Assembly: GCF_024748615.1 (NCBI RefSeq)
Contig: NZ_CP087168.1
Coordinates: 1,178,001 to 1,242,000 of the forward strand
Source: Pseudomonas sp. B21-048
Lineage (GTDB): Bacteria; Pseudomonadota; Gammaproteobacteria; Pseudomonadales; Pseudomonadaceae
Length of the DNA stretch: 64,000 nt
Direction: 5' to 3'
A program made the translations under genes and the position numbers. Numbering within the stretch: the stretch's first letter is position 1; each line of letters starts with the position of its first letter. The notes under the pieces are model-generated. The model did not search any database and was not told where the DNA came from. It saw only the letters and a program-made list of their open reading frames with translations. Positions 27,888-37,183 of the stretch are shown here, in pieces.

Positions 27888-29447
27888 CTACGATTCTTCC
27901 GCGACCTGGGTCTGAACCGGTTCCGGTGTCGGTGTCGGACCGGCGCGGCGGTTCTCCTGGAACCAGTGCAAGGCGATCAACAGCAAGGTCGGAACGCCCA
28001 GCAGGGCGGTGATCAGGAAGAAGTTGTGATAACCGAATTTCTCCACCATGACCCCTGAGTAACCGCCGATCAGACGAGGCAGCAGGAGCATGATCGAGCT
28101 GAGCAGGGCGTACTGGGTGGCGGAGAACTTAAGATTGGTCAGGCTCGACAGGTAAGCGACAAATGCCGAAGTCGCCAGGCCCGAACTGAAGTTATCCAGT
28201 GAAATGGTGACAATCAGCATCTGCAGATTGGCCCCCATATCCGTGAGCATCAAGAACAGCAGGTTAGTGCCGGCCGATGTCACACCGCCGATGAACAGGA
28301 TCGGCAGAATACCGAAGCGCACGATCAGCAGGCCGCCCATGCCGGCGCCGACCAGCGTCATGATCAAGCCGAAAATCTTGCTGACGCTGGCAATCTGATC
28401 CTTGGTGAATCCCTGGTCGATGTAAAACACGTTAGCCATGACGCCCATGACCGTGTCAGACATCCGATAGGTGGCGATCAGCCCGAGCAGCAGCAGGGCT
28501 TGCCAGCGATAACGCAGGATAAAGTCGTTGACCGGCGTCAGCACCGGCGCCAGGCCACGGCGGCCCATGGCCGACAAGCACAGGCCGGTCAGCGTGATAT
28601 AGAGGATCGCCCGCAGGAACGCGCGGTCTTCGAGCAGCAGGTCGAGCACGCTGGCGCCTTCGAACAGTACGCTGGCGAAGTCAGTGTTGTAGAGCTGGGT
28701 GAACATGGCCGGTACGGACACCAGCAGCACGATCAGCACGAACACCGATGCCAATTGGTGCACAAAGCTATAGCGTCCGGCCTGCAATTGAGTTCGCAGA
28801 GGCACCGGCGGTTCGCGCATGAACAGGGTGGTCAGTAGTGCCGGGACCATCAAGACGCCGAACAGCACGTAGGTGCCGGTCCACGCCGCATGCTTATAGT
28901 TGAAACCGGTGGAGCCGAAGCCTTCGGCGAAGAACAGTGCGCCGGCCGTCGCCAGCAGGGCCGCGACCCGATAACCGGCCATGTAGCTGGCTGCCAACGC
29001 GGCCTGACGGCTTTCGTCGGCGATTTCCAGGCGATAGGCGTCGACGGCGATGTCTTGCGTCGCCGAGGCGAAGGCGACGACCACGGCGATGGCGATCAGC
29101 CAGGACAGGTGCTTTTGCGGGTCGCAGAATCCCATACCGATCAGGCCTAGAATCACCAGTGCTTGGGCCAGTACCAGCCAGGAGCGTCGTCGACCGAGCT
29201 TGCCGAGCAATGGCAGGCGCCATTGGTCGAGCAGCGGGGACCAAACCCATTTAAAGGCGTAGGCCAGGCCGATCAGGCTTGCATAGCCGATGGTTTCGCG
29301 GGCGACACCGGCCTCGCGCAGCCAGACTGAAAGCGTCGAAAACACCAGCATATAGGGCAAGCCGGCGGCGAAACCAAGCAGCAACAGCACGAGCGTCGAG
29401 GGGCTGGCATAGGCGGCGAGCGCGGCGCGCCAGGTTTTACGGGGCAT
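27888..29447 (-). CDS. ampG: Muropeptide MFS permease AmpG
   Basis: 519-residue major facilitator protein with about 14 hydrophobic segments. It carries [20 protein letters not shown] near residue 25 and the [15 protein letters not shown] motif near 130, both typical of AmpG. The protein imports GlcNAc-anhydroMurNAc peptides for cell-wall recycling and thereby feeds ampC induction. Pseudomonas also has a paralogue (AmpP), so the exact orthology is likely but not certain. Confidence 0.86.
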   Translation of the reverse strand: MPRKTWRAALAAYASPSTLVLLLLGFAAGLPYMLVFSTLSVWLREAGVARETIGYASLIGLAYAFKWVWSPLLDQWRLPLLGKLGRRRSWLVLAQALVILGLIGMGFCDPQKHLSWLIAIAVVVAFASATQDIAVDAYRLEIADESRQAALAASYMAGYRVAALLATAGALFFAEGFGSTGFNYKHAAWTGTYVLFGVLMVPALLTTLFMREPPVPLRTQLQAGRYSFVHQLASVFVLIVLLVSVPAMFTQLYNTDFASVLFEGASVLDLLLEDRAFLRAILYITLTGLCLSAMGRRGLAPVLTPVNDFILRYRWQALLLLGLIATYRMSDTVMGVMANVFYIDQGFTKDQIASVSKIFGLIMTLVGAGMGGLLIVRFGILPILFIGGVTSAGTNLLFLMLTDMGANLQMLIVTISLDNFSSGLATSAFVAYLSSLTNLKFSATQYALLSSIMLLLPRLIGGYSGVMVEKFGYHNFFLITALLGVPTLLLIALHWFQENRRAGPTPTPEPVQTQVAEES

Positions 29448-29491
29448 GGGCTGGAGTCTGCCTCAAGAATTACGGAAACAAAGCGCGCACT

Positions 29492-29845
29492 CTAACCGCT
29501 GTGCTCTACCGGGCGCCAGCCATGGCGTTGAATATCAACACGATTGTTCAGGACACTGATGCCTTCCATGCGCAATCGCGCCCGTTGTTCATCCCCCGAA
29601 GGGCTGCCCACAGGCAGGCTGATCCGACCACCGGCACCCAGTACGCGGTGCCAGGGCAATTTGGTATCGCCGGGCAGTTGGCTCAATGTTCGCCCGACCC
29701 AGCGGGCGGCACGACCCAGTCCGGCCAGATCGGCGAGCTGACCGTAACTCACGACTTTGCCCTCGGGTACTTGCGCCAAGGTCAAATAGAGTGCCGTGCG
29801 TCGGATTTGCGCCGCGCTTTCGGTTTCAGAGGTTGAATCGGTCAC
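29492..29845 (-). CDS. Alkyltransferase-like protein (ATL) with Trp in place of the catalytic Cys
   Basis: 117-residue MGMT-type DNA-binding domain. The active-site motif PCHRV of O6-alkylguanine transferases reads PWHRV here (Trp65), which defines ATL proteins such as E. coli YbaZ. They bind O6-alkylguanine without removing it and flag it for nucleotide excision repair. The helix-turn-helix part (GKVVSYGQLADLAGL) and the arginine finger region (RAARWVGRTL) are present. Confidence 0.88.
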   Translation of the reverse strand: MTDSTSETESAAQIRRTALYLTLAQVPEGKVVSYGQLADLAGLGRAARWVGRTLSQLPGDTKLPWHRVLGAGGRISLPVGSPSGDEQRARLRMEGISVLNNRVDIQRHGWRPVEHSG

Positions 29846-29905
29846 GTTCCCGGCTTCCTGAAAAAAAGTGCGTATTGACCGTCTGTAGAGTAAATCCTGG
29901 ATCGC

Positions 29906-29987
29906 CTATTGAGAAATGAACTCAATAGAAAAAGTCGGGTCAGTCCTTGTCTGGGCCTTATTCGCCAGAATAAGGCCGACTTTTTTT
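29906..29987 (+). promoter_or_regulatory. Two-hairpin leader with intrinsic terminator before the DUF481 gene
   Basis: Hairpin 1: CTATTGAG-7 nt-CTCAATAG (29906-29928). Hairpin 2: GGCCTTATT-6 nt-AATAAGGCC (29954-29977), followed by GAC and seven T, a complete intrinsic terminator on the plus strand. It ends 27 nt before the DUF481 start, so it could attenuate that gene or end a short RNA. Confidence 0.5.
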
Positions 29988-30013
29988 CGCAATGTTGAGC
30001 CTCTGATTCGCTT

Positions 30014-31021
30014 ATGTTGTCCAGAACCTTGCTGTGCCTCGCTGTCATCAGTGCTTCCACTCCCTTGTTTGCCGATACGGTCTGGTTGAAGAACGGTGAC
30101 AAGTTGAGTGGCAAAATCACGCTCTTCGACGGTGGCAAACTGTTGATCCAGACCTCGTATGCCGGGGCGGTTCCCATTGACTGGAAAGAGGTCAAAACAC
30201 TGGAAAGCGATCAGCAACTGCTGGTCAAGCAGGATGCCTACACCGGCGAGAAGGCCAAGTCGCTGCACGCGGCAGAAGAGGGCAAGGTCACCTTGGCCAA
30301 CGGCGACGGTCCCAAGACCGTGGAGCTTGCCAGTATCCAGCAGATGCTCAAGCCCAAGCCGGTGGTTGAGGATCTGGTGTGGAAAGGTAATGTCGACATG
30401 GCACTGGATTATCGACGGGCCGAAAAAGATACCGATGATTATGATGTCGGCTTCAAAACCAGCGCGCGTCATGGGAGATGGCGTCATACGGCGCAAGGTG
30501 AGTACAACCGCGAGTTCCAGGATGACGTCGTCACCACGGATAACTGGCGTGCGGAATATGCCCTCGACCGATTCCTCACCGAGAAGTGGTTCTGGCAAGG
30601 GCGTTTGAATTACAAGCGTGACAAGGTCGAAGAGCTTTCCCGGCAACGCACCATCGGTACCGGCCCCGGTTATCAATTCTGGGACAACGAGCTGGGCGCC
30701 TTCTCCCTGGGCTCGCTCCTGAACAACACGGACTATGAATACTCCAGCGGCAAAAAGGAAAACTTCTATTCCGTGGCAATGAAGTGGGATTACAGCCGTT
30801 ACCTGATTGGCAAAAAGGTCGAATTCTTCACCAGTGGCGAAGTTGGAAAGCCGTTGTCGGGCGTGGCGGATTACGCCCTCGATGCCGAGGCCGGCCTGCG
30901 CTACAAAGTCACCGATTGGGCGTCGCTGAACCTGAAGGCCGAGAGAGACATCATCAGTGCTAGCGATGAGGCTGACCTGAGCAAGACCCGATACACCGCA
31001 GGGTTTGGCGTGGCCTGGTAA
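30014..31021 (+). CDS. DUF481 outer-membrane protein
   Basis: 335 residues with a signal peptide (cleavage likely after STPLFA). An N-terminal SH3-like region (VWLKNGDKLSGKITLFDGG) precedes a DUF481 beta-strand-rich domain with alternating aromatic and charged strands (residues about 115-335) ending in a C-terminal aromatic residue (GVAW), typical of outer-membrane barrels such as YdiY. The function is unknown, possibly salt- or acid-induced by analogy. Confidence 0.82.
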   Translation: MLSRTLLCLAVISASTPLFADTVWLKNGDKLSGKITLFDGGKLLIQTSYAGAVPIDWKEVKTLESDQQLLVKQDAYTGEKAKSLHAAEEGKVTLANGDGPKTVELASIQQMLKPKPVVEDLVWKGNVDMALDYRRAEKDTDDYDVGFKTSARHGRWRHTAQGEYNREFQDDVVTTDNWRAEYALDRFLTEKWFWQGRLNYKRDKVEELSRQRTIGTGPGYQFWDNELGAFSLGSLLNNTDYEYSSGKKENFYSVAMKWDYSRYLIGKKVEFFTSGEVGKPLSGVADYALDAEAGLRYKVTDWASLNLKAERDIISASDEADLSKTRYTAGFGVAW

Positions 31022-31038
31022 ACCGCGCGAAGATCAAA

Positions 31039-31081
31039 AGATCGTCCGAACGCGGCCCGAGCCTTCGGACGATCTTTTTTT
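31039..31081 (+). terminator. Terminator of the DUF481 gene
   Basis: AGATCGTCCGAA...TTCGGACGATCT, perfect 12-bp arms with seven T after the hairpin. Confidence 0.88.
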
Positions 31082-31104
31082 GCGAGGCAAAAACACCTGC
31101 CCAC

Positions 31105-31138
31105 AAAAAAGCCCCGCTTTTAAGGGCGGGGCTTTTTA
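31105..31138 (-). terminator. Terminator of the cold-shock gene
   Basis: AAAAAAGCCCCGC-TTTTAAGG-GCGGGGCTTTTT, 16 bp beyond the stop of the minus-strand cold-shock gene. Confidence 0.88.
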
Positions 31139-31154
31139 CTAAAGCAGTTACAAG

Positions 31155-31364
31155 TTAGATAACTTGAACTTCTTCAGCTTGCATGCCTTTCTGACCGCGG
31201 GTAGCGATGAAAGAAACCTGTTGGCCTTCTTTCAGGCTTTTGAAGCCGTCGGATTGGATAGCTTTGAAGTGAACGAACAGGTCGTCACCGGATTGTGGAG
31301 TGATGAAGCCGAAGCCTTTTTCATCGTTGAACCACTTAACGGTACCGGTTTGGCGATTAGACAT
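31155..31364 (-). CDS. Cold-shock domain protein (CspA family)
   Basis: 69-residue single cold-shock domain with RNP1 (KGFGFI) and RNP2 (LFVHF), binding single-stranded nucleic acid as an RNA chaperone. AAGGAG lies 7 nt before the ATG. The upstream 130-140 nt contain no gene and could form the long 5' leader usual for csp genes. Confidence 0.95.
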   Translation of the reverse strand: MSNRQTGTVKWFNDEKGFGFITPQSGDDLFVHFKAIQSDGFKSLKEGQQVSFIATRGQKGMQAEEVQVI

Positions 31365-31720
31365 GGTGTAACTCCTTGAACAAAGATAACTGCGACGCAG
31401 GAAGAACCCTGGCCGAGACTGAGTGCAAAGAGCAGGAAAAATTCTTGTAGATGGTTGGATCGAAATTCAACATATCGTGTAGAGATTCTCAGTGACACAA
31501 GCAGCACAGTGGCGCCACCTTAACCCTTTTTCCGGAACGTGCCAATGGTTCTTGCGAAGGTTTCTCTGTTTTCATGACTGACGGTGCATCGAATGGCGGC
31601 GAAGGCCCGGAATTCACGGGGGGGGCAGCGAGAATTGTCTCCCGGACTTTGAACCCGGAGCGCCTGCCCGGTAAGATGCCGGACAGAATTTTTTCCACCT
31701 CGCTATTCAGGACACCCGCC
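31365..31720. other. Intergenic region between the cold-shock gene and dcd
   Basis: About 355 bases. The left half is the probable csp leader and promoter (minus strand). The right half precedes dcd and shows no convincing gene; a frame open from 31574 merges into dcd and has no coding character of its own. An eight-G run lies at 31619-31626. Confidence 0.5.
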
Positions 31721-32289
31721 ATGAGCATCAAATCGGACAAGTGGATTCGCCGCATGGCGCAGGAACACGGCATGATCGAGCCTTTCGTCGAGCGTCAGGT
31801 ACGCGGTAGCGACGATAGCCGTGTGATCTCCTACGGCGTGTCCAGCTACGGCTACGATGTGCGTTGCACCAATCACTTCAAGGTGTTTACCAACATCAAT
31901 TCGGCGATCGTCGACCCGAAAAAACTTCGATGCTGGCAGCTTCGTCGATATCCACAGCGACGTGTGCATCATTCCGCCGAACTCCTTCGCTCTGGCCAGC
32001 ACCGTCGAATACTTCCGCATCCCGCGTAAACGTATTGACCATTTGCCTGGGTAAAAGCACCTACGCGCGTTGCGGCATCATCGTCAACGTCACGCCGCTC
32101 GAGCCTGAGTGGGAAGGTCACGTGACCCTGGAGTTCTCCAACACCACCAATCTGCCGGCGAAAATCTACGCGAACGAAGGCGTGGCGCAGATGTTGTTCC
32201 TTGAGTCGGACGAAGAGTGCGAAGTCTCCTACAAGGACCGTGGCGGCAAGTACCAGGGCCAGCGTGGCGTGACCCTGCCGCGTACCTGA
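31721..32289 (+). pseudogene. dcd: dCTP deaminase, broken by two single-base insertions
   Basis: The 188-residue dCTP deaminase (dCTP to dUTP) is readable only across three frames. Frame 1 runs [17 protein letters not shown]...AIVDPK, frame 2 [20 protein letters not shown]...FRIPR, and frame 3 [17 protein letters not shown]...VTLPRT. The breaks fall at an A6 run (31919-31924) and an AAA (32028-32030), each one A longer than needed. All motifs are otherwise intact, so the lesions are very recent or are sequencing errors in homopolymers. Confidence 0.9.
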
Positions 32290-32396
32290 GTCAGCCGTCT
32301 GACAAACCGTTGGAATTCCTGAGCGGGCGTACACTCTATGGAATGTACTGCTCCGATTCGCGCAAGGCGGATCGGGCCATCGCTCAGGAGTGCTTC

Positions 32397-32606
32397 ATGA
32401 AGATCGATCCACGAATAAGTGCCGAATTGGCAAGGCTTGAGCCCAATCAGGTTGGCGTGCTGGCCTGGTCCTTGTTGGCACATCCGCCCGTCAGCATGGC
32501 AGGGGGCATCCCCGGCCAGCCTGATCCCGATACCCCCAATGAACAACCGACAGAGCCTGGCGAGCCCACCTTGCCGGATGAGCCGCCTCCTGCGCCTGTG
32601 GCTTGA
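32397..32606 (+). CDS. Small Pro/Glu-rich hypothetical protein
   Basis: 69 residues: a short ordered N-terminus (MKIDPRISAELARLEPNQVG), a hydrophobic stretch (VLAWSLLAHPP) and a disordered tail rich in Pro, Glu and Asp (PDTPNEQPTEPGEPTLPDEP). CAGGAG lies 6 nt upstream of the ATG. No family is recognised. It sits between dcd and the ABC transporter operon and is probably transcribed alone. Confidence 0.55.
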   Translation: MKIDPRISAELARLEPNQVGVLAWSLLAHPPVSMAGGIPGQPDPDTPNEQPTEPGEPTLPDEPPPAPVA

Positions 32607-32765
32607 GATCTGTTGCTGAAATCCGCTCCTGTAGCTGCAAGGCTCCGGCCGCGTTCGGACGATCTTTTGTGGGTGGCGAGATTTTCACGACCGAAAAGCC
32701 AGATCAAAAGATCGCAGGTTTCGCCAGCGCCTACGGTGATCCGTAACAGTGGGCTAAACCTGTGT

Positions 32766-33530
32766 TTATTTCAGGTTGCCGCTGAGGAACTGTTTCAACC
32801 GCTCACTCTTCGGATTGCCCAACACCTCTTCCGGCGCACCTTCTTCCTCCACTAACCCCTGATGCAGGAACAGCACCTGGCTCGACACTTTGCGCGCAAA
32901 GCTCATTTCGTGGGTGACCATGATCATGGTCCGGCCTTCTTCGGCCAAGCCCTGGATCACCTTGAGCACTTCGCCCACCAGTTCCGGGTCGAGCGCTGAG
33001 GTCGGTTCGTCGAACAGCATGACTTCCGGTTCCATGGCCAGCGCGCGGGCAATGGCTACCCGTTGTTGCTGACCGCCTGAAAGGAACGCCGGGTATTGAT
33101 CCGCCACGCGTGCCGCCAGGCCAACCTTGTCGAGGTAACGTCGGGCACGGTCTTCGGCCTCTTTCTTGCTGCAACCGAGCACTCGGCGAGGGGCCATGGT
33201 GATGTTTTCCAGCACCGTCATGTGGCTCCACAGGTTGAAGTGCTGGAACACCATGGCCAGGCGAGTGCGCAGCCGTTGCAGCTCATCGGCGTCGGCCACG
33301 TGGATGCCATGGCGATCCTTGACCATGCGGATGTTCTGGCCGTCCAGGCTCATGGTGCCGTCGTCGGGTTGTTCGAGAAAGTTGATGCAACGTAAAAAGG
33401 TGCTTTTGCCCGAGCCGCTGGCGCCGATCAGGCTGATGACGTCGCCGGTTTTGGCCTTAAGCGAAACGCCCTTGAGCACCTGATGATCGCCATAGCTTTT
33501 ATGCAGGCCTTCAATGGTCAATTTGTACAT
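32766..33530 (-). CDS. Basic amino acid ABC transporter, ATP-binding subunit (HisP/AotP-like)
   Basis: 254-residue ATPase: Walker A GASGSGKS near residue 36, signature LSGGQQQR near 150, Walker [13 protein letters not shown] and the H-loop VTHEM. Of the polar amino acid family, it carries the HisP-type insert [17 protein letters not shown]. The start at 33530 is chosen by family alignment. It is the last gene of a five-gene minus-strand operon. In P. aeruginosa the equivalent aot operon continues into argR; here nothing follows. Confidence 0.88.
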   Translation of the reverse strand: MYKLTIEGLHKSYGDHQVLKGVSLKAKTGDVISLIGASGSGKSTFLRCINFLEQPDDGTMSLDGQNIRMVKDRHGIHVADADELQRLRTRLAMVFQHFNLWSHMTVLENITMAPRRVLGCSKKEAEDRARRYLDKVGLAARVADQYPAFLSGGQQQRVAIARALAMEPEVMLFDEPTSALDPELVGEVLKVIQGLAEEGRTMIMVTHEMSFARKVSSQVLFLHQGLVEEEGAPEEVLGNPKSERLKQFLSGNLK

Positions 33531-33543
33531 GGGGCATGCATCC

Positions 33544-34662
33544 TCAAGGCGAAAGTAGGTAGCCGCTGCGATAAGCTTCGGCGCCCGCAACGTGGGCGAT
33601 CACCATGCCGGCAGTGGCCATGCGCCGCAGCGAACGGGCGTACATCAGCCCGGCTGCGGAGCAATGAACAGGGGTGATGCGATCATTGATCGGGTCGATG
33701 ACTTCGGCGATCAGTTGCCCGGCTTCCAGGTATTCCCCGGGCAGGGCCGTGAACACCAGCAATCCGCCCACCGGCGTCGCCACCGGTTCGACGCCAGCCA
33801 GCGGGGTGGCCGGGTAGGGCAGTGCCGGTAATGGCGCCGGTTCACCGGCAATCGCGCCGAAATGAATCAGATAATCGATCAGCGCCTGGCAATCGAGGCT
33901 GGCCAGCGGGTGATTGACGTCGCCCTGGCCGCGTAATTCGACGGTGACCGAGAAACTGCCCAGCGGAATATCGAAGTGTTCGCCGAAGCGCTCCTTCAAC
34001 TGCCACCAGAGCAGGGTGAAGCATTCATCGAACGACTGGCCACCCGAGTCGGTGGCCAGCAGGCTGGCTTCGGCACCGATGTACCGCGCCAGTGGCTCGA
34101 CCTGAGGCCAGGCCTCGGGCGTGGTGTAAAGGTGCGCGACGGCTTCGAAATCGCAATGCAGGTCCAGCACCATGTCCGCATCGCAGGCCAGCCGTTGCAG
34201 GGTCAGGCGTTGGGATTGCAGTTGCGTGCCTGCGGTTTGCCGTGCCAAAGCCTTGCGCAGGCTGTCGCGGATCAATTCGAGGTTGCGTTGCGGATCGTCG
34301 CCGAGCCGGCCTTCGATCTCGTTGCCGACTTCTTCACTCAAGTCGACGAACCAGCGATTGAAGTTCTGCCCGCTTTCCAGCTCGTAGCGGCCCAGTGGAA
34401 CGTCCATCAACACTTGTTCCAGGCCCGCCGGGTTAGCCACGGGGACCAACACGATTTCGCTGCGCAGCCGACCGGCGGCTTCCAGCTCCGCCAGACGTTG
34501 CTTGAGGTGCCAGGCCACCAGCATGCCAGGCAGTTCGTCGGCATGCAGGGAGGACTGGATGTAAATCTTGCCTTTGGCCGACGACGGGCCGAAGTGGAAG
34601 CTGTGAATCTGTCGCGCGGTCCCCGGCAGCGGGGCCAGCAGGTCATGAATCTGATGGCGCAT
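33544..34662 (-). CDS. Succinylglutamate desuccinylase/aspartoacylase family protein (AotO-like)
   Basis: 372-residue zinc-hydrolase-like protein of the AstE/ASPA family. The metal ligands are visible: H40-x-x-E43 (SSLHADE) and H169 (LDLHCD), with the substrate-binding GQNFNRWF near 98-105. It occupies the place of aotO between permease and ATPase genes of the arginine/ornithine transporter operon. The reaction is unproven; hydrolysis of an acylated amino acid before or after import is an inference. Confidence 0.82.
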   Translation of the reverse strand: MRHQIHDLLAPLPGTARQIHSFHFGPSSAKGKIYIQSSLHADELPGMLVAWHLKQRLAELEAAGRLRSEIVLVPVANPAGLEQVLMDVPLGRYELESGQNFNRWFVDLSEEVGNEIEGRLGDDPQRNLELIRDSLRKALARQTAGTQLQSQRLTLQRLACDADMVLDLHCDFEAVAHLYTTPEAWPQVEPLARYIGAEASLLATDSGGQSFDECFTLLWWQLKERFGEHFDIPLGSFSVTVELRGQGDVNHPLASLDCQALIDYLIHFGAIAGEPAPLPALPYPATPLAGVEPVATPVGGLLVFTALPGEYLEAGQLIAEVIDPINDRITPVHCSAAGLMYARSLRRMATAGMVIAHVAGAEAYRSGYLLSP

Positions 34663-34674
34663 TTACGAGTTGTC

Positions 34675-35385
34675 CTAGTGAGTCGGCCCGAGGAAGGCCA
34701 GCCATCGGCGTTCGGCCAAGCGAAACAGGCCGACCAGCGCAAAGGTAACGGTCAGGTAGATCAGCGCGGCGATGCCGAACGACTGGAATGTCAGGAAGGT
34801 CGCAGAGTTCGCGTCGCGAGCGACTTTCAGAACATCCGGGATGGTCGCGGTGAATGCCACGGTGGTCGAGTGCAGCATCAGAATCACTTCGTTGCTGTAA
34901 TAAGGCAACGAGCGACGCAGGGCTGACGGCATGATGATGTAGGCATAGAGCTTCCAGCCTGACAGACCGTAGGCCTTGGCCGCTTCGATTTCTCCGTGAG
35001 GCAGGCTGCGAATCGCCCCGGCGAAGATCTCCGTGGTGTAGGCGCAGGTGTTCAGGGCGAAGGCCAGGATCGTGCAGTTCATCGCATCGCGAAAGAACGC
35101 ATCGAGGACTGGCTGGGCGCGCACGGCCGCCAGGCTGTAGATGCCGGTGTAGCAAATCAGCAGCTGGATATACAGCGGCGTACCCCGGAACAGGTAGACG
35201 TAAAACTGCACTGGCCAGCGGACGTAGACCTTGGGCGAAACCCTGGCGATGGACAGCGGGATCGACACCAGAAAACCGATGAAGATCGAAGCACTGAGCA
35301 GCCACATGGTCATGGCCAGGCCGGTGATGTTGTAACCGTCGGTATAAAGGAAGGGTTTCCAGTATTCCTGCAAGAGTTCGATCAT
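34675..35385 (-). CDS. Basic amino acid ABC transporter, permease subunit (AotM/HisM-like)
   Basis: 236-residue inner-membrane permease with about five helices. The EAA loop EIEAAKAYGLSGWKLYAYIIMP contacts the ATPase, and RGTPLYIQLL is the His/Glu/Gln/Arg/opine-family start. The start overlaps the stop of the other permease gene by 4 nt (ATGA), indicating translational coupling. Confidence 0.9.
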   Translation of the reverse strand: MIELLQEYWKPFLYTDGYNITGLAMTMWLLSASIFIGFLVSIPLSIARVSPKVYVRWPVQFYVYLFRGTPLYIQLLICYTGIYSLAAVRAQPVLDAFFRDAMNCTILAFALNTCAYTTEIFAGAIRSLPHGEIEAAKAYGLSGWKLYAYIIMPSALRRSLPYYSNEVILMLHSTTVAFTATIPDVLKVARDANSATFLTFQSFGIAALIYLTVTFALVGLFRLAERRWLAFLGPTH

Positions 35386-36110
35386 CGTACGGCCTCCCGG
35401 GAACCGGCGGCGTAGCGGCGTTCGAGCCAGCGCAGAACGATGTTGGAGGCGCTGGTGATCACCAGGTAAATCAGTGCGGCCAGTACCAGGAAGTAGAACA
35501 GTTGATAGGTGCTTTTACCGGCGTCCTGCGCGGCCTTGACCAGGTCGGCGAGGCCGATGATCGAGACCAGCGCGGTGGCCTTGAGCATCACCATCCAGTT
35601 GTTGCCGATACCCGGAAGGGCGAAGCGCATCATTTGTGGGAACACCACGAAACGAAAACGCTGACCGCGTTTGAGGCCGTAGGCGGTGGCGGCTTCGACC
35701 TGACCCCGCGGTACGGCGAGGATCGCCCCGCGGAACGTTTCGGTGAAGTACGCGCCATAAATGAAGCCCAGGGTGATGACCCCGGCGCTGAACGGGTTGA
35801 TCTCGATGTATTCCCATTCCATGAAGTCGGTAAACGAGGTCAACCAGGTTTGCAGGCTGTAGAAAATCAGCAGCATCAGCACCAGGTCGGGTACCCCACG
35901 AATCAGCGTGGTGTAGAGTTGGGCCGGAACACGTACCAGTTTGACTTTTGACAGCTTGGCACTGGCGCCCAGCAAGCCGAGCAAAACGGCCACCAACAGC
36001 GACAACACCGATAATTTGATGGTCATCCAGGTGCCTTCCATCAGCAACGGACCGAAGCCCTGGAGGCTGAAGGCTGAGAGCCCCAGGTTTTGTAATAGGT
36101 TTTCGAACAT
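35382..36110 (-). CDS. Basic amino acid ABC transporter, permease subunit (AotQ/HisQ-like)
   Basis: 242-residue permease, partner of the following subunit. It has RGVPDLVLMLLIFY near residue 70 and the EAA loop QVEAATAYGLKRGQRFRFVVFP. It is separated from the binding-protein gene by a hairpin-T-run element that would lower downstream expression. Confidence 0.9.
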   Translation of the reverse strand: MFENLLQNLGLSAFSLQGFGPLLMEGTWMTIKLSVLSLLVAVLLGLLGASAKLSKVKLVRVPAQLYTTLIRGVPDLVLMLLIFYSLQTWLTSFTDFMEWEYIEINPFSAGVITLGFIYGAYFTETFRGAILAVPRGQVEAATAYGLKRGQRFRFVVFPQMMRFALPGIGNNWMVMLKATALVSIIGLADLVKAAQDAGKSTYQLFYFLVLAALIYLVITSASNIVLRWLERRYAAGSREAVR

Positions 36111-36132
36111 AAATCAGCAACCTGATCGGGTG

Positions 36133-36160
36133 AAAAAAGCGCCCATCGCGAGATGGGCGC
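36133..36160 (-). terminator. Partial terminator between binding-protein and permease genes
   Basis: On the minus strand GCGCCCATC-TCGC-GATGGGCGC followed by TTTTTT, placed between the binding-protein stop and the permease start. Such sites usually keep the binding protein in excess over the membrane subunits. Confidence 0.75.
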
Positions 36161-36166
36161 CGGGCA

Positions 36167-36949
36167 TTATTTGCCGCTGTACAGATTCAGATCGCCAAAG
36201 TGTTTCTTCTGAATGGTGGCGTAGGTGCCGTCGTCGTGTAACGCTTTGATACCTTTATTCAAAAGTTCTTTGAGGTCTTTGTTACCTTTAGAGATACCGA
36301 TAGCTGTTTTCGACGGCAGCAATTCGCTGTCGACCGGCTTGCTGACTTCGTACCCTTCACCTTTTGGCGACTTCAAGAAGCCCAGTTCGGCTTGCAGCAT
36401 GTCCTGGATCGCCGCGTCGAGACGGCCGGAAGTCAGGTCGGAATACACCTGATCCTGGTTCTGATAGGCCTGGGTTTTCACGCCCGCCTTGTCCAGCACG
36501 GCCTTGGCGTAGGCTTCCTGGATGGTGCCTTGCTCGTAGCCGACGGTTTTGCCTTTCAGCGAAGCGACATCTTCGCTCAGGCCGGAACCTTTCTTGAACA
36601 CGTAAGCAGTTGGGCCGGAGAATAGCTCGTCGGAGAAGTCGATGGCTTTTTCGCGAGCCGGGGTGACGGTCATCGAAGAGATCACACCGTCGAATTTATT
36701 GGCCTTGAGGCCTGGAATCATGCCGTCGAAATCGCTTTCGACCCATTTGCACTTGACCTTCAGCTCGGCGCAGATCGCATTGCCCAGGTCGATGTCGAAG
36801 CCTACCAGGCTACCGTCGGCTGCTTTGGACTCGAACGGTGCGTAGGAAGGGTCAACGCCAAAACGCAATTCTTTGTATTCCTTGGCCAGCGCGGAGCCAG
36901 CAGCCATGCACAACGCCAGTGCAGAAAGGGTCAGCAATGCTTTTTTCAT
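36167..36949 (-). CDS. Periplasmic lysine/arginine/ornithine/histidine-type binding protein
   Basis: 260 residues: signal peptide (MKKALLTLSALALCMAAGSALA) and a type II periplasmic binding fold of the HisJ/ArgT/AotJ family: LRFGVDPSYAPFESKAADG near 27, VGFDIDLGNAICAELK, then ISSMTVTPAREKAIDFSD. The ligand is a basic amino acid by family. It is the first gene of the operon, with a 235-bp upstream promoter region. Confidence 0.9.
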   Translation of the reverse strand: MKKALLTLSALALCMAAGSALAKEYKELRFGVDPSYAPFESKAADGSLVGFDIDLGNAICAELKVKCKWVESDFDGMIPGLKANKFDGVISSMTVTPAREKAIDFSDELFSGPTAYVFKKGSGLSEDVASLKGKTVGYEQGTIQEAYAKAVLDKAGVKTQAYQNQDQVYSDLTSGRLDAAIQDMLQAELGFLKSPKGEGYEVSKPVDSELLPSKTAIGISKGNKDLKELLNKGIKALHDDGTYATIQKKHFGDLNLYSGK

Positions 36950-37183
36950 TATTCAATCCCTAAGAACCAATATGAGCGCTTGTGGCGCAGAAGTACTGTT
37001 ACTGGAAAGCGTAAGACCTATTGAAAGTAGCAATTTCCGAACCAGAGTGCCGAACAAGCGTTTTAAAAGGTAATACAAAGAAGTGGTAAAGCGCGATCTG
37101 TGCACGAAAATGGGCGCGCATTATTTGATGCACCGATTCGGTTCGGATTGGCGCGAACCTGTGGCGAGGGCCCCAGAGGTGGG

